Of a stretch of DNA of 64,000 bases, positions 47,416-56,285 are shown one piece after another. The DNA comes from Petrosia ficiformis. Taxonomy: Eukaryota > Porifera > Demospongiae > Haplosclerida > Petrosiidae. The DNA is taken from assembly GCA_947044365.1 (NCBI GenBank), contig OX345636.1, positions 3,182,001 through 3,246,000 on the forward strand. The letters are read 5' to 3'. Each line of letters opens with the position of its first letter. Positions within the stretch are counted from its first letter, which is position 1. Made by a program: the position numbers and the translations under genes. Below the pieces are notes generated by a model that made no database searches, was not told the DNA's origin, and saw only the letters and a list, made by a program, of their open reading frames with translations.

Positions 47416-49092
47416 CTAGCACTCGTATTGACAAACTTCAATTTGCCACACCCTATCTCTGTAGCAAAAAAAATGACATAATTATCTTCAAATTTATTTC
47501 TCAAGAAAAATTCTTACTCTCTTCCATTATCATGATAGCTGAAGGCACCGGTAAAAACATATGGGTAACCAACACCATAGTCCATCCAACCATCCCATGT
47601 ATTGATATATCCAGTCACAAAGCAATTCTTAGTGGTATAGCGTGGGGCATGGCAGCAGTAAAACCTCCAACGTCTGTCTTCATAACCATTGTCATGATAA
47701 CTAATTATTCCGTTAAGGACATAGTTGGCAGCACACTGAGAATAGAAAGGTTGATCAAACCAATTCACATAACCTGTCCAATAGCAATGATCCCATGGTG
47801 ACTCTGCAATAGTATGACACTCCCATAACCATAGGCGATCTTCACGATAATTATCATGCACACTTCGAACTCTGCGGATGCCTTGAGAGACACCACAATC
47901 AACTCTCAAATAACCATCCCAGTAATTATTCCATTGAATATCAGCAGTTTCTCCTATTAAAGTTGTGTAAGTGTGCATAAACATTGAAGAAAAGAACAAC
48001 TAGTTTACCTTGAGTCATAGCATTGGGGGAAGAATCAGAGATCACATTTTCATCATCCTCTGTACAATACAGAACAGTGATTATAATTACACATTATTAT
48101 ACATGTAATTATTGATCAAAAAAGATTTCTCTTGTTTGATAGATATAAATCTGCCCATGTTTCAATAAACTGACCTTGCTTTTGCCAGTTAATTTGCACA
48201 TTACAGGTAACAGTGACTGAACTACCATCATCATCTTTAGGACTTGTCTCACACTCCTCCTTGCTGCTGAACACTGATATTGTCGACAGGTGTAAATCTG
48301 GTGGGTTTACAGTTATCCCGTTTCCAGTGATTGTAACATCTCCAGTCCCACTGCATGGTACTTCAACACATTGGCTTGACCGATCCACGGTATTGGATCC
48401 TGTTATATCCACTTGTATTGAAGGTCTGTCTCCAACTTGTAAACTCAATTGCGTGTCATGATTGCATCTTGCATTCAATCGAAAGTAACATGTCACTGAA
48501 TTTTGTTGCATGGAAGATTCTTTTTTGGACATTATCATTAAATCTTCCATTACTTGCAATTCTTCATCTGTGTAAGAGGACATAAAAAGAATATATTTTT
48601 TCACTCATAATTAATTGATCAAAACTAACTTTGTTGTTGTGATTTGCATGTAATCACACTAAACGTACGAAAATTCTGGAGGCATTCAGATTCTAAAGAA
48701 AATAGGCCAGTCACATTGCCAGAAAAACCATCCTTAGGTTCTGCGAGACCGCTATCAACTACCACAGTTACTGTCCCAACAACACTGGATCTAGACTCAT
48801 CACAATACACAGGGAGGCAAACAAATAGATCATTGTTCAAATGTGTTGAATGTCGAACAACACCATCAATCTTGACATTCATTTGTGTTTGATCCCTGCA
48901 TTGCTGGAGTTCTGCACGTAGGTAGCAAAGTTCCTCACTTTTTTGCATCTCCTTATCTGTAAAAAGAAATCAAGCAATGTTGTCAAACATGCAAATGCAT
49001 AATCATATTCATGTACCTGTGTTGTCTTCAGATAAAGGAACAGCATAACAGCTGTTGAAGAGAAAGGCAATAATCAGCCATGTCCAGCTCAT
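47416..49092 (-). CDS. Secreted protein: two cysteine-rich repeats plus dermatopontin domain (441 aa)
   Basis: Six exons, all with GT-AG introns of 55-115 bp that keep one frame: 49092-49017, 48956-48630, 48567-48175, 48059-48009, 47953-47518, 47458-47416. Exon 1 is a signal peptide (MSWTWLIIAFLFNSCYA). Exons 2 (109 codons) and 3 (131 codons) start and end in the same phase and share a pattern (CYLRA...C...TQM / CYFRLNARC...TQL, then a C-x-V-x-C pair and SxE-C near the end), so they look like a duplicated unknown domain. Exon 4 is a short acidic/Ser linker. Exons 5-6 encode a dermatopontin domain with WDGYLRVDCG and three EDR-x-W motifs: EDRLWLWEC, EDRRWRFYC and EDRVWQIEVC, the last made only by splicing into the tiny exon 6. 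Dermatopontins are Tyr-rich extracellular matrix proteins, so a matrix or secreted role is inferred. The exon 5 frame also runs into a stop in intron 5, which would drop the third motif if unspliced. Confidence 0.88.
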
Positions 49093-49140
49093 TCTTTAAT
49101 CCTTTGTCTATATTTATGTTTGAAAAAAGATAAGTGGCTT

Positions 49141-49151
49141 GCTTATATATA
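49141..49151 (-). promoter_or_regulatory. TATA box of the dermatopontin-type gene
   Basis: TATATATAAGC on the minus strand, about 50 bp before the ATG at 49092. The duplicated upstream copies near 45150 and 45290 have a related TATAAGC-type element at the same relative place. Confidence 0.55.
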
Positions 49152-49690
49152 CACTACAAAAACAGTTGCAAGGATTCAACAATTAGTCAGTTACTCAGAT
49201 TCTTCATTCCAATATAACACCATAGCTAACTCAATTAGTTGAAGTAGTATAATTTGTGGGTGCTGTCTACTCATATTCCATACCAAGAATTACTTCATTT
49301 ACCACCTAAAGTGATGGCATCAAAAGGGTGGAACATTGTGTGGGTGTTTAGTAGTAAATGACATGTCTATTTGGCTTGAAATTCAATTCTTGTGTTATTC
49401 AAATTCACAGGGAAAATACACTATGAAATTCATCATCTACAATTTATAATATTTGAAATAACATGTCAATTTTAAAGTGCAAACTGATTGCTATAAGCTT
49501 TAAATTATAAGAAATAATACACAGATAAAATAAATGGATTATTTTAACCCTCATTTGGTTACAGGAATTTCACTTCTTTCTTGTCTACCTAGATAATGTT
49601 TACAAAATAGCTATTTATTTCTTATGATTTTGATCTAGTATAAAGTACATGCCATAATAAAGAATGGCAAAAAAGTACATGTAAATCTCA
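49152..49690. other. Upstream flank of the dermatopontin-type gene
   Basis: 49152-49465 is the source or sister of the duplicated block at 45160-45620; the remainder is AT-rich. No gene. Confidence 0.6.
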
Positions 49691-49972
49691 TAATGATTAC
49701 ACAAGCATGTGCTGACTTTTCAGGAGTGTTATTTGTTACTATAAATACAATTTCAAGTACATACTTATATTAATTAGTTATTCAGGAATGAGCTTGTTGT
49801 TTTCACAGATGTTGGAATTAGAATACTAATAATACACCACAGGTTGTACCTATATAATACTATGCTACGTATATAGTTAATTAACAAAAGCAATTCAATG
49901 TACATGTAAATATACATCCCCCTACATACATGTACTGACTTTTCAAACATCTGTTGAGTACATCACATTATT
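49690..49972 (+). repeat. ~260-bp tandem repeat T, left part
   Basis: One unit (gaatgagcttgttgttttca ... ggttgtacctatataatac ... gagtacatcacattatt). Its remaining units lie at 62925-63770 in the same orientation. The array is interrupted exactly after cacattatt by the ~13-kb insertion. Confidence 0.8.
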
Positions 49973-50229
49973 AACCCGAGCACGTAGGCGGAGGGTTATA
50001 GTAATCGGTTTGTGTGTGTGTCTGTCTGTCTGTCCATATATTCATATATTAAAAGTGTACGTTTTGGGAAATCAACCGGTTAAGAGGACCGGATACGTAT
50101 ACCGAATACTAGATAATTTTTAACCCATACAACACTCTCCTATCCACGCACCGGATATCGCATCTGTACATAACAATTCACGAAGTTCCAAAGCTATCGA
50201 CCTGATTCGCATTACATAATAGGAAAGTT

Positions 50230-51700
50230 AGTGATTGCGATAGTCAGTGTAGATAAATATATACTTGCCAGAGTTTCAGAGCTTTCAGAACTTGTATTTC
50301 AGTAATAACTATTATTATACTGACAATTATATAACGTATTATGTGCTTATGGAGTAAGGAACAGATTCATCATACATCAATTATGACTAAATTGTCTTTG
50401 TTGTTTTGCAATTGATTTGAAGTGTTTCAACAGGTGTTCCATCTAATATAATAACTAGTCTCTTTGACTTTCAATGTTGTCACAATATGTACTTAAATTT
50501 CAATACATGAAGTTGGAAAGCTATGGACCAGATTGGTATATTACATCACATTATACATAAAGGAAAGTTAGGGATTTCAATTATATGTGTAAAGATAAAT
50601 TCTTGCCAGAGTTTCAGAGTTTTCAGTACTTGTATTTCAGTAATAACTATTATTATACTGACAATTATATAACATACTATGTGCTTATGGAGTATGGACC
50701 GGATTCATTATTATATATGACCAAATTATTTTTTCAACTTTTAGCTTATTTGAAGTGTTTCATCTGGTGTTCAATCTAATACAATAACAACTCTCTTTGA
50801 CTTTCAATGTTCTCACAATATGTACTTAAATTTATTTACAATACATGAAGTTAGAAAGCTATGGACCGGATTGGCATTACATCACATTAGATATAGGAAA
50901 GTTAGTGATTTCAATTATATGTGTAAAGAACAGTATAAATAAATACTTGCCAGAGTTTCAGAGCTTTCAGAACTTGTATTTCAGTAATAACTATTATTAT
51001 ACTGACAATTATATAACGTACTATGTGCAAATGGATTAAGGACTGGCTTAATTATACACTTGAAACACTTCAAATCAATTTAAAGACAATAAAGACATAA
51101 TAATATTAATGTTTTGACATACTTGGTACATCTCATTGTACATACTGGTTGTACGATATAGTACATGTTGGTTTACGATTCGTCCATGTACATGTACATA
51201 CATGATACATCTCATTGTACATACTTCGTAAACCAACATGTACTATATCGTACAACCAGTATGTACAATGAGATGTACCAAGTATGTCAAAACATTAATA
51301 TTATTATGTCTTTATTGTCTTTAAATTGATTTGAAGTGTTTCAAGTGGTTTTCAATCCAATACAATAACTAGTCTCTTTGACTTTCAATGTTGTCACAAT
51401 ATGTACTTAAATTTCTTTACAATACATGAAGTTGGAAAGCTATGGACCAGATTGGTATACATCACATTAGATATAGGAAAGTTAGTGATTTCAATTATAT
51501 GTATAAAGAACAGTATAATTAAATACTTGCCAGAGTTTCAGAGCTTTCAGAACTTGTATTTAAGGATTATTTTACTGATAATTATATAACGTACTATGTG
51601 CTCGTGGAGTAAGGACCGGATTCATTATCCAAAATTTATGACTATGTTGTTTTTCAATTGATTTGAAGTGTTTCAAGTGGTTTTCAATCCAATACAATAA
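50230..51700 (+). repeat. ~330-bp tandem repeat W, forward array (about 4 units)
   Basis: Each unit carries cttgccagagtttcagagct, taactattattatactgaca, gatttgaagtgtttcaa and agctatggaccggattgg. Short open frames in it (about 62-64 codons) are by-products of the repeat. Confidence 0.9.
51057..51347. repeat. Perfect 122-bp inverted repeat with a 47-nt loop
   Basis: Arms 51057-51178 and 51226-51347 are identical when one is reversed and complemented, base by base over 122 positions. The outer ~70 bp is array-W sequence (cacttgaaacacttcaaatc); the inner part (ttggtacatctcattgtaca) is not seen elsewhere in the array. It splits an array unit. Confidence 0.97.
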
Positions 51701-52029
51701 TGTGATATCGTGAGTCCGATTCACTTAACTTTACTTTTACAATTAAAAGTATCTTTATTAAATAAAATATTCAAACAACTAACTGACTGACTCAATAAAA
51801 CATGGACCTATATATATACCAAAGAAGTGATAAATAAGGCCTGTTGACCTACAGGTGGTAAGGTGGCATATACACCTCAAATCAAAGTAAGTATAACAAG
51901 TAACAAAGAGCAGGCTAACATAAAGGTACAGGTGACAACTAAGTCATTTATTTAACACAGGAAATAAAGAATATAATTTTAACATTGGCCTAATTAAACA
52001 TATAACATTACCAGTTCTAATATATTACA
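51701..52029 (-). repeat. 3' LTR (complete, 329 bp)
   Basis: Written on the plus strand it starts tgtgatatcgtgagtccgat and ends ctaatatattaca. TG...CA ends fit an LTR. A purine-rich tract precedes it in element orientation (52030-52042). Confidence 0.93.
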
Positions 52030-52042
52030 TTCCTCCACACTT
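52030..52042 (-). promoter_or_regulatory. Polypurine tract
   Basis: AAGTGTGGAGGAA on the minus strand, immediately before the 3' LTR: the usual primer site for plus-strand DNA synthesis in LTR elements. It also fixes the LTR border. Confidence 0.75.
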
Positions 52043-52054
52043 AAATGATTTCTT

Positions 52055-52999
52055 TCAATAAGTTCCAAACCTGAACCGGTTGGGTGGACGACGTTCACGA
52101 TGAGGGTAACGGTGATTTGGAGAATGGGTAGTGGAAGAAGAATTTTGAGTGGTGGTCACACGATTACCAGGTGGAATATCCTCCTGAGGGTTAAATCTTA
52201 CTGGGACGGAATAATCCTCTTCTAAATCTAATGATCCATCAACAGGTGGTCCTACGGTTGAGGGAGTAAGGTCATCTCCACATGAACGGATGTGATCTAT
52301 ATGACACTTCCAACATAATTTACCTTGAACTTTAACCAAATAAGTGATTGGACCCAGTTTGCGTATGATAACTCCGGGTATCCAAGTAGCTCCTGGACGA
52401 AAATTCCTAACCATCACTTGTTGAGTTAATGAAAATGATTGCTCTTTAGTATGTTGATCATGGTGAGCAACTTGATTGGACTGTTTTCGAGACACTTGAC
52501 TTCCTATATTTGGTCGAAGTAGATCTAACCTGGTTCTGAGTGAACGATTTAAAAACAGGATGCATGGTGGCTGATTGGTAGTAGCATGAGGTGAAGTTCG
52601 GTAAGTCAGCAAAAAGTTTTTCAAACAATGAGACAGAGTCCTATTTTCATGACTTCCCACCTTCATAGCTGATTTGAAGGTTTGTACAAATCTCTCGGCT
52701 GCTCCGTTGGAGGATGGATGATATGGTGCACTTTTGATATGCTTAACACCATTTTCCTTCATGAAGACAGCAAAATCTTTAGATGAAAATTGAGGTCCAT
52801 TGTCTGAGACAACTTGTTCCGGAAGACCATAGGCAGCAAATATATGTCTGAGAACGGTAATGGTCTTGGCCACTGTGGTACTTGACATCTCATACACTTC
52901 TGGCCACTTTGAGTGAGCATCTACCACCACTAAATACATAGATCCCATAAATGGTCCTGCAAAATCGACATGGATTCTTTGCCATGGTTTTGTGGGTCA
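52055..52999 (-). pseudogene. Integrase part of the gypsy pol frame, after an in-frame stop
   Basis: Continues the frame of the upstream pol block after the TGA at 52997-52999. The integrase core is visible: the first acidic residue in HVDFAGPF, the second in VVSDNGPQFSS, and the Glu in SSNGAAERFVQTFK. The C-terminal part has RPGATWIPGVI and LGPITYLVK, the GPY/F-like module, then a proline- and arginine-rich tail to the stop at 52055. All three catalytic residues are kept. Because of the stop upstream, this part would not be made as a fusion with RT in the usual way. Confidence 0.9.
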
Positions 53000-54640
53000 A
53001 ACCCATGGATGTAAAGGTGCTGCAGCTGGTGAAGGTTTCTCAGATTGGCAAGGCAAACAGGATTTAACTAGATTTTCAATATCCTTGTCCAAACCAGGCC
53101 ACCACAGGAAACTCCTAGCTAGACACTTCATTCTAGTCATCCCTGGATGATCCCTGTGAAGTTCTTGTAATACATGCTGTTGTAATTTCTTGGGTATTAT
53201 CACTCGAATCCCCCAAAGTAGACATTCATCTTCAACAGATAGTTCCTGGCATCTTGAAAAAAATGGTTTGAATTCATCTTGAACTTGAGTTGGCCAGCCC
53301 TGCTTAGTGAACAGAAGAATCTTGCTTAACAGTGGGTCATTTCTGGTTGCTGTTTGCACTTGTTGGCAGGTTACTGGTAGTGATTCCATCTGTGCAATAT
53401 TGAAAAGGTGAGTTCCAGCAACGTAATCAACACTGTCCTTTATCTCGAGAGGTAACCTTGATAGGCAATCTGCATTTGCATGGTCCTGTGAACATTTGAA
53501 CTCAATGTCATACATGTAGGTGTAAGCAGACAAGAATAATGCCCACCTTTGTAATCTGGCAGCTGCCAAAGAAGGAATTCCTTTCAGAATTGTCATAATT
53601 GGTTTATGGTCCGTGATAAGGGTGAATCTGCGACCATATAGGTATTGGTGAAACTTTTTCACTCCATATATCAAAGCTAACGCCTCCTTCTCTAGTTGAG
53701 CATAGTTCTTTTCACTTGGTGATAGTGTTCTAGAAGCGAAAGCAATGGGCTTCTCATTTCCGTCTGGTAGCACATGTGATATGACTGCTCCAATGCCATA
53801 TGCTGAAGCATCAGTGGCCAACTTGAGAGGTAACGATGGATTGTAATGTACGAGCACTTGTGCTGAATGAAGGGTATCCTTTGCTAATTTGAAAGCACTG
53901 TGACATCTAGCATCCCATTTCCAATGATGGCCAGTTTGCAGAAGCTGGTTTAGTGGGTGAAGAATCGTTGAAAGGTTGGGCAGAAATTTTCCGTAATAGT
54001 TGAGCAGGCCCAGGAATGACCTCAATTCTGAAACATTGCGAGGGACTGGTGCTTTCATAACTGCATCCATCTTTTCTGTTGTAGCTTGTATTCCCTCTGC
54101 ATCAATTTTGTGCCCCAAATATTCTACTGAAGATTGCAGGAATTTGCACTTGTCCTGCTTTAGTCGGAGTCCATTTTGTTGCAATATCTGGAAAACCTTA
54201 GCTAGGTTTTGGAGGTGATCGTTATCATCCTTCCCTGTAACTAGAATGTCATCGATGAAACAAATGACGTGTGGAATACCCTGCAACATTGTATCCATAA
54301 ATTTCTGAAAAACTGCTGGAGCAGAGGCTATTCCAAATGGAAGTCTAGAATAGCGGTATAAACCTTTATGAGTATTGATTACAGCATAACTCATCGACTC
54401 TTCGTTTAGTGGTAGTTGTTGGTATGCCTGTGATAGGTCCAACTTAGAGAACCTCTTGCCTCCTGCAAGAGTTGCAAAGAGGTCCTCAGGCTTGGGGAGT
54501 GGATACTGGTCCACCTCGAGAACTTGATTAAATGAGACTTTGTAGTCCCCACATATTCTAAATTTGCCATCCTTCTTTGGAACAGCAACAATAGGTGCTG
54601 CCCAGTCACTATGAGAAATTTTTTCTAGGATATACCCCTT
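52997..54640 (-). pseudogene. Reverse transcriptase, RNase H and integrase zinc finger (gypsy pol, middle)
   Basis: Open for over 500 codons. RT: DWAAPIVAVPKKDG, KLDLSQAYQQLPL, RLPFGIASAPAVFQKFMD and the FIDDILVT catalytic box. RNase H: LATDASAYGIGAV, LEKEALALIYGVKKFH and LITDHKP. The integrase N-terminal zinc site follows: LHRDHPG (His), then SCLPCQ (Cys pair). The frame ends at TGA (52997-52999) just after LHPWV, where relatives read on into the integrase core. Its upstream end is out of register with the protease block: a 2-bp TA gain at about 54634 shifts the frame between the two. Confidence 0.93.
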
Positions 54641-55210
54641 GATTCTAATCTATCCAGTTCTTGTTCAATGGCCGACTTGATACCAAAAGGTACTGGACGA
54701 GCCTTGCAAAATTTAGGTTGTGCATCAGGTTTGACCTGTAAACGAACTTGAAAAGAGTTAGCTGTGCCTAATTCATCCTTGAACAACTCAGCATGAGTCT
54801 GCAACAAAGCGTTAAGGGTTCCATGAGTTTCTTGCACAATAGTTGTTATCTGCTTCCAATCTAGCTGGATGTGTTTTAACCAGTCTCTCCCAAGAAGGCT
54901 TGGGCCATCTCCTTCTACAACAAGTAAGTTCAGCACCTTCGTTTGATCCTTGTAGTGAACTTGTGTCTGCAGTTCCCCAATAACGGCTAATCGTTCTCCA
55001 GAATAGGTCTTCAAGAGGACACTGGTAGGGTGGAGAGTAGCTTCTGGGAACATTCTCTTATGAGTATTTTCTGATATGATGGAGATGGCCGCTCCCGTGT
55101 CCACTTCCATTAATAACAATTTGTTGTTCACTGACACATCTACCGTAATGGGGTGTGCTGCTCGTTTCCATATAGTATACAGAGGAACTTCTTCTATATC
55201 ATCAGTTTTC
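54625..55210 (-). pseudogene. Aspartic protease and start of RT (gypsy pol, first block)
   Basis: The protease active-site motif is MEVDTGAAISII, and the flap-side motif GPSLLGRDWL lies about 75 residues later. A linker (LLQTHAELFKDELG) leads to the first RT block (ARPVPFGIKSAIEQELDRLESRG) and then TAG at 54625-54627. The frame is open upstream to the gag end, in -1 relation to gag, so gag and pol overlap as in many gypsy elements. The TAG results from a frameshift; the RT frame continues in another register. Confidence 0.92.
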
Positions 55211-55970
55211 TCAGCATTGATCCATTTAGTTGAGAATTCCTGTGATGACTGCTATTGTGACGAGTGAAGTTTGGGTATTGCTTCGGTCGAGAGTGACATA
55301 CAGTGGCGATATGTCCAATTTTTCCACATTTGTGGCACTTGGCGTCCTTGAATTTGCAATCGCTCGAGGTATGATTGGTCCTCCCACAGCAATAACATGA
55401 GGAAGGTTTTGATGACGTGACTTTCTGTACAACCGCTTCTGTTCCATTGAGAGCTTTTGCAGTTTGATCAGCCGCTTCCATTCCTTGTGCAATTTGCATT
55501 GCCTTTACTAGAGTAAGATCTGGCTCAGAGAGCAATCGCTTCTGAATAGCGTCACTACGTATCCCACACACAAATTGGTCACGTAAGGCGTCATCAAGAT
55601 GGTTTCCGTACTTACAATGCAGCGTCAGCTTTCGAAGCTGAGCTATGTAGTCCGAGATTGTTTCTCCTACAGCTTGAGTACGACGATGAAAATGAAAGCG
55701 TTCGGCTATAATAACTGGTTGAGGTTCAAAATGTGTCTTTAGAATCTTGACGAGATCGTCGAATGTGGCATCTTGTGGCAGGGTTGGTGCCATCAGGTTG
55801 CGTAGTAGGGTATATATCTTTGCACCAATGACACTCAGGAGCACTGGAACTCTCTTCCTATCAGCAATATCGTTAGCAGCAAGAAATAAATGAAGTCGTT
55901 CGATATAAGAAGTGATGCACTCCAATTCAGGTTGAAATTCCTGTATTTGTCCATAAGTTGAAGTAGACAT
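55194..55970 (-). CDS. Gypsy gag protein (258 aa, intact)
   Basis: Complete frame from ATG 55970 (MSTSTYGQIQEFQPE) to TAG. The N-terminal two-thirds is the helical capsid-type region (ILKTHFEPQPVIIAERFHF, DYIAQLRKLTLHCKYG, DQFVCGIRSDAIQKRLL). Two zinc knuckles follow: CYCCGRTNHTSSDC and CHKCGKIGHIATVC. Gag packages element RNA into particles in the cytoplasm. It lies 39 bp downstream of the 5' LTR, and its stop overlaps the -1 pol frame. It is the only intact gene of the element. Confidence 0.93.
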   Translation of the reverse strand: MSTSTYGQIQEFQPELECITSYIERLHLFLAANDIADRKRVPVLLSVIGAKIYTLLRNLMAPTLPQDATFDDLVKILKTHFEPQPVIIAERFHFHRRTQAVGETISDYIAQLRKLTLHCKYGNHLDDALRDQFVCGIRSDAIQKRLLSEPDLTLVKAMQIAQGMEAADQTAKALNGTEAVVQKVTSSKPSSCYCCGRTNHTSSDCKFKDAKCHKCGKIGHIATVCHSRPKQYPNFTRHNSSHHRNSQLNGSMLRKLMI

Positions 55971-55991
55971 ACTGAGTCAGATAATGGTTCT

Positions 55992-56009
55992 ATGATCCTC
56001 GTCGCCAAT
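55992..56009 (-). promoter_or_regulatory. Candidate primer-binding site
   Basis: ATTGGCGACGAGGATCAT lies directly inside the 5' LTR on the minus strand, the place of the tRNA primer site. Which tRNA it would match was not determined. Confidence 0.5.
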
Positions 56010-56285
56010 TGTGATATCGTGAGTCGATTCACTTAACTTTACTTTTACAATTAAAAGTATCTTTATTAAATAAAATATTCAAACAACTAACTGACTGACT
56101 CAATAAAACATGGACCTATATATATACCAAAGAAGTGATAAATAAGGCCTGTTGACCTACAGGTGGTAAGGTGGCATATACACCTCAAATCAAAGTAAGT
56201 ATAACAAGTAACAAAGAGCAGGCTAACATAAAGGTACAGGTGACAACTAAGTCATTTATTTAACACAGGAAATAAAGAATATAAT
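56010..56285 (-). repeat. 5' LTR (truncated, 276 bp)
   Basis: Matches 51701-51977 except for one missing c near its start (gtgagtcgattcac). It stops at gaatataat and continues as array-W sequence, lacking the outer ~53 bp of the complete LTR. Confidence 0.92.

Larger units (their letters stand above)
51701..56285 (-). mobile_element. Ty3/gypsy LTR retrotransposon, 4.6 kb
   Basis: LTRs bracket gag-protease-RT-RNase H-integrase in minus orientation. The domain order (integrase after RNase H) defines Ty3/gypsy; the gag with two zinc knuckles and an integrase with a GP-type C-terminal motif resemble the Mag group, an inference. The LTRs differ by one base over about 276 bp, so insertion was recent, yet the coding region carries a frameshift and a nonsense codon. 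The 5' LTR has lost its first ~53 bp and joins array W directly, so no target duplication can be checked. Confidence 0.95.

Noticed and set aside
47328..47801. 157-codon plus-strand frame
   Set aside because: Antisense shadow of the last exons of the dermatopontin-type gene, which has splice sites, family motifs and a signal peptide.
54000..54218. Short plus-strand frames opposite gag-pol
   Set aside because: Antisense shadows of the retrotransposon genes.
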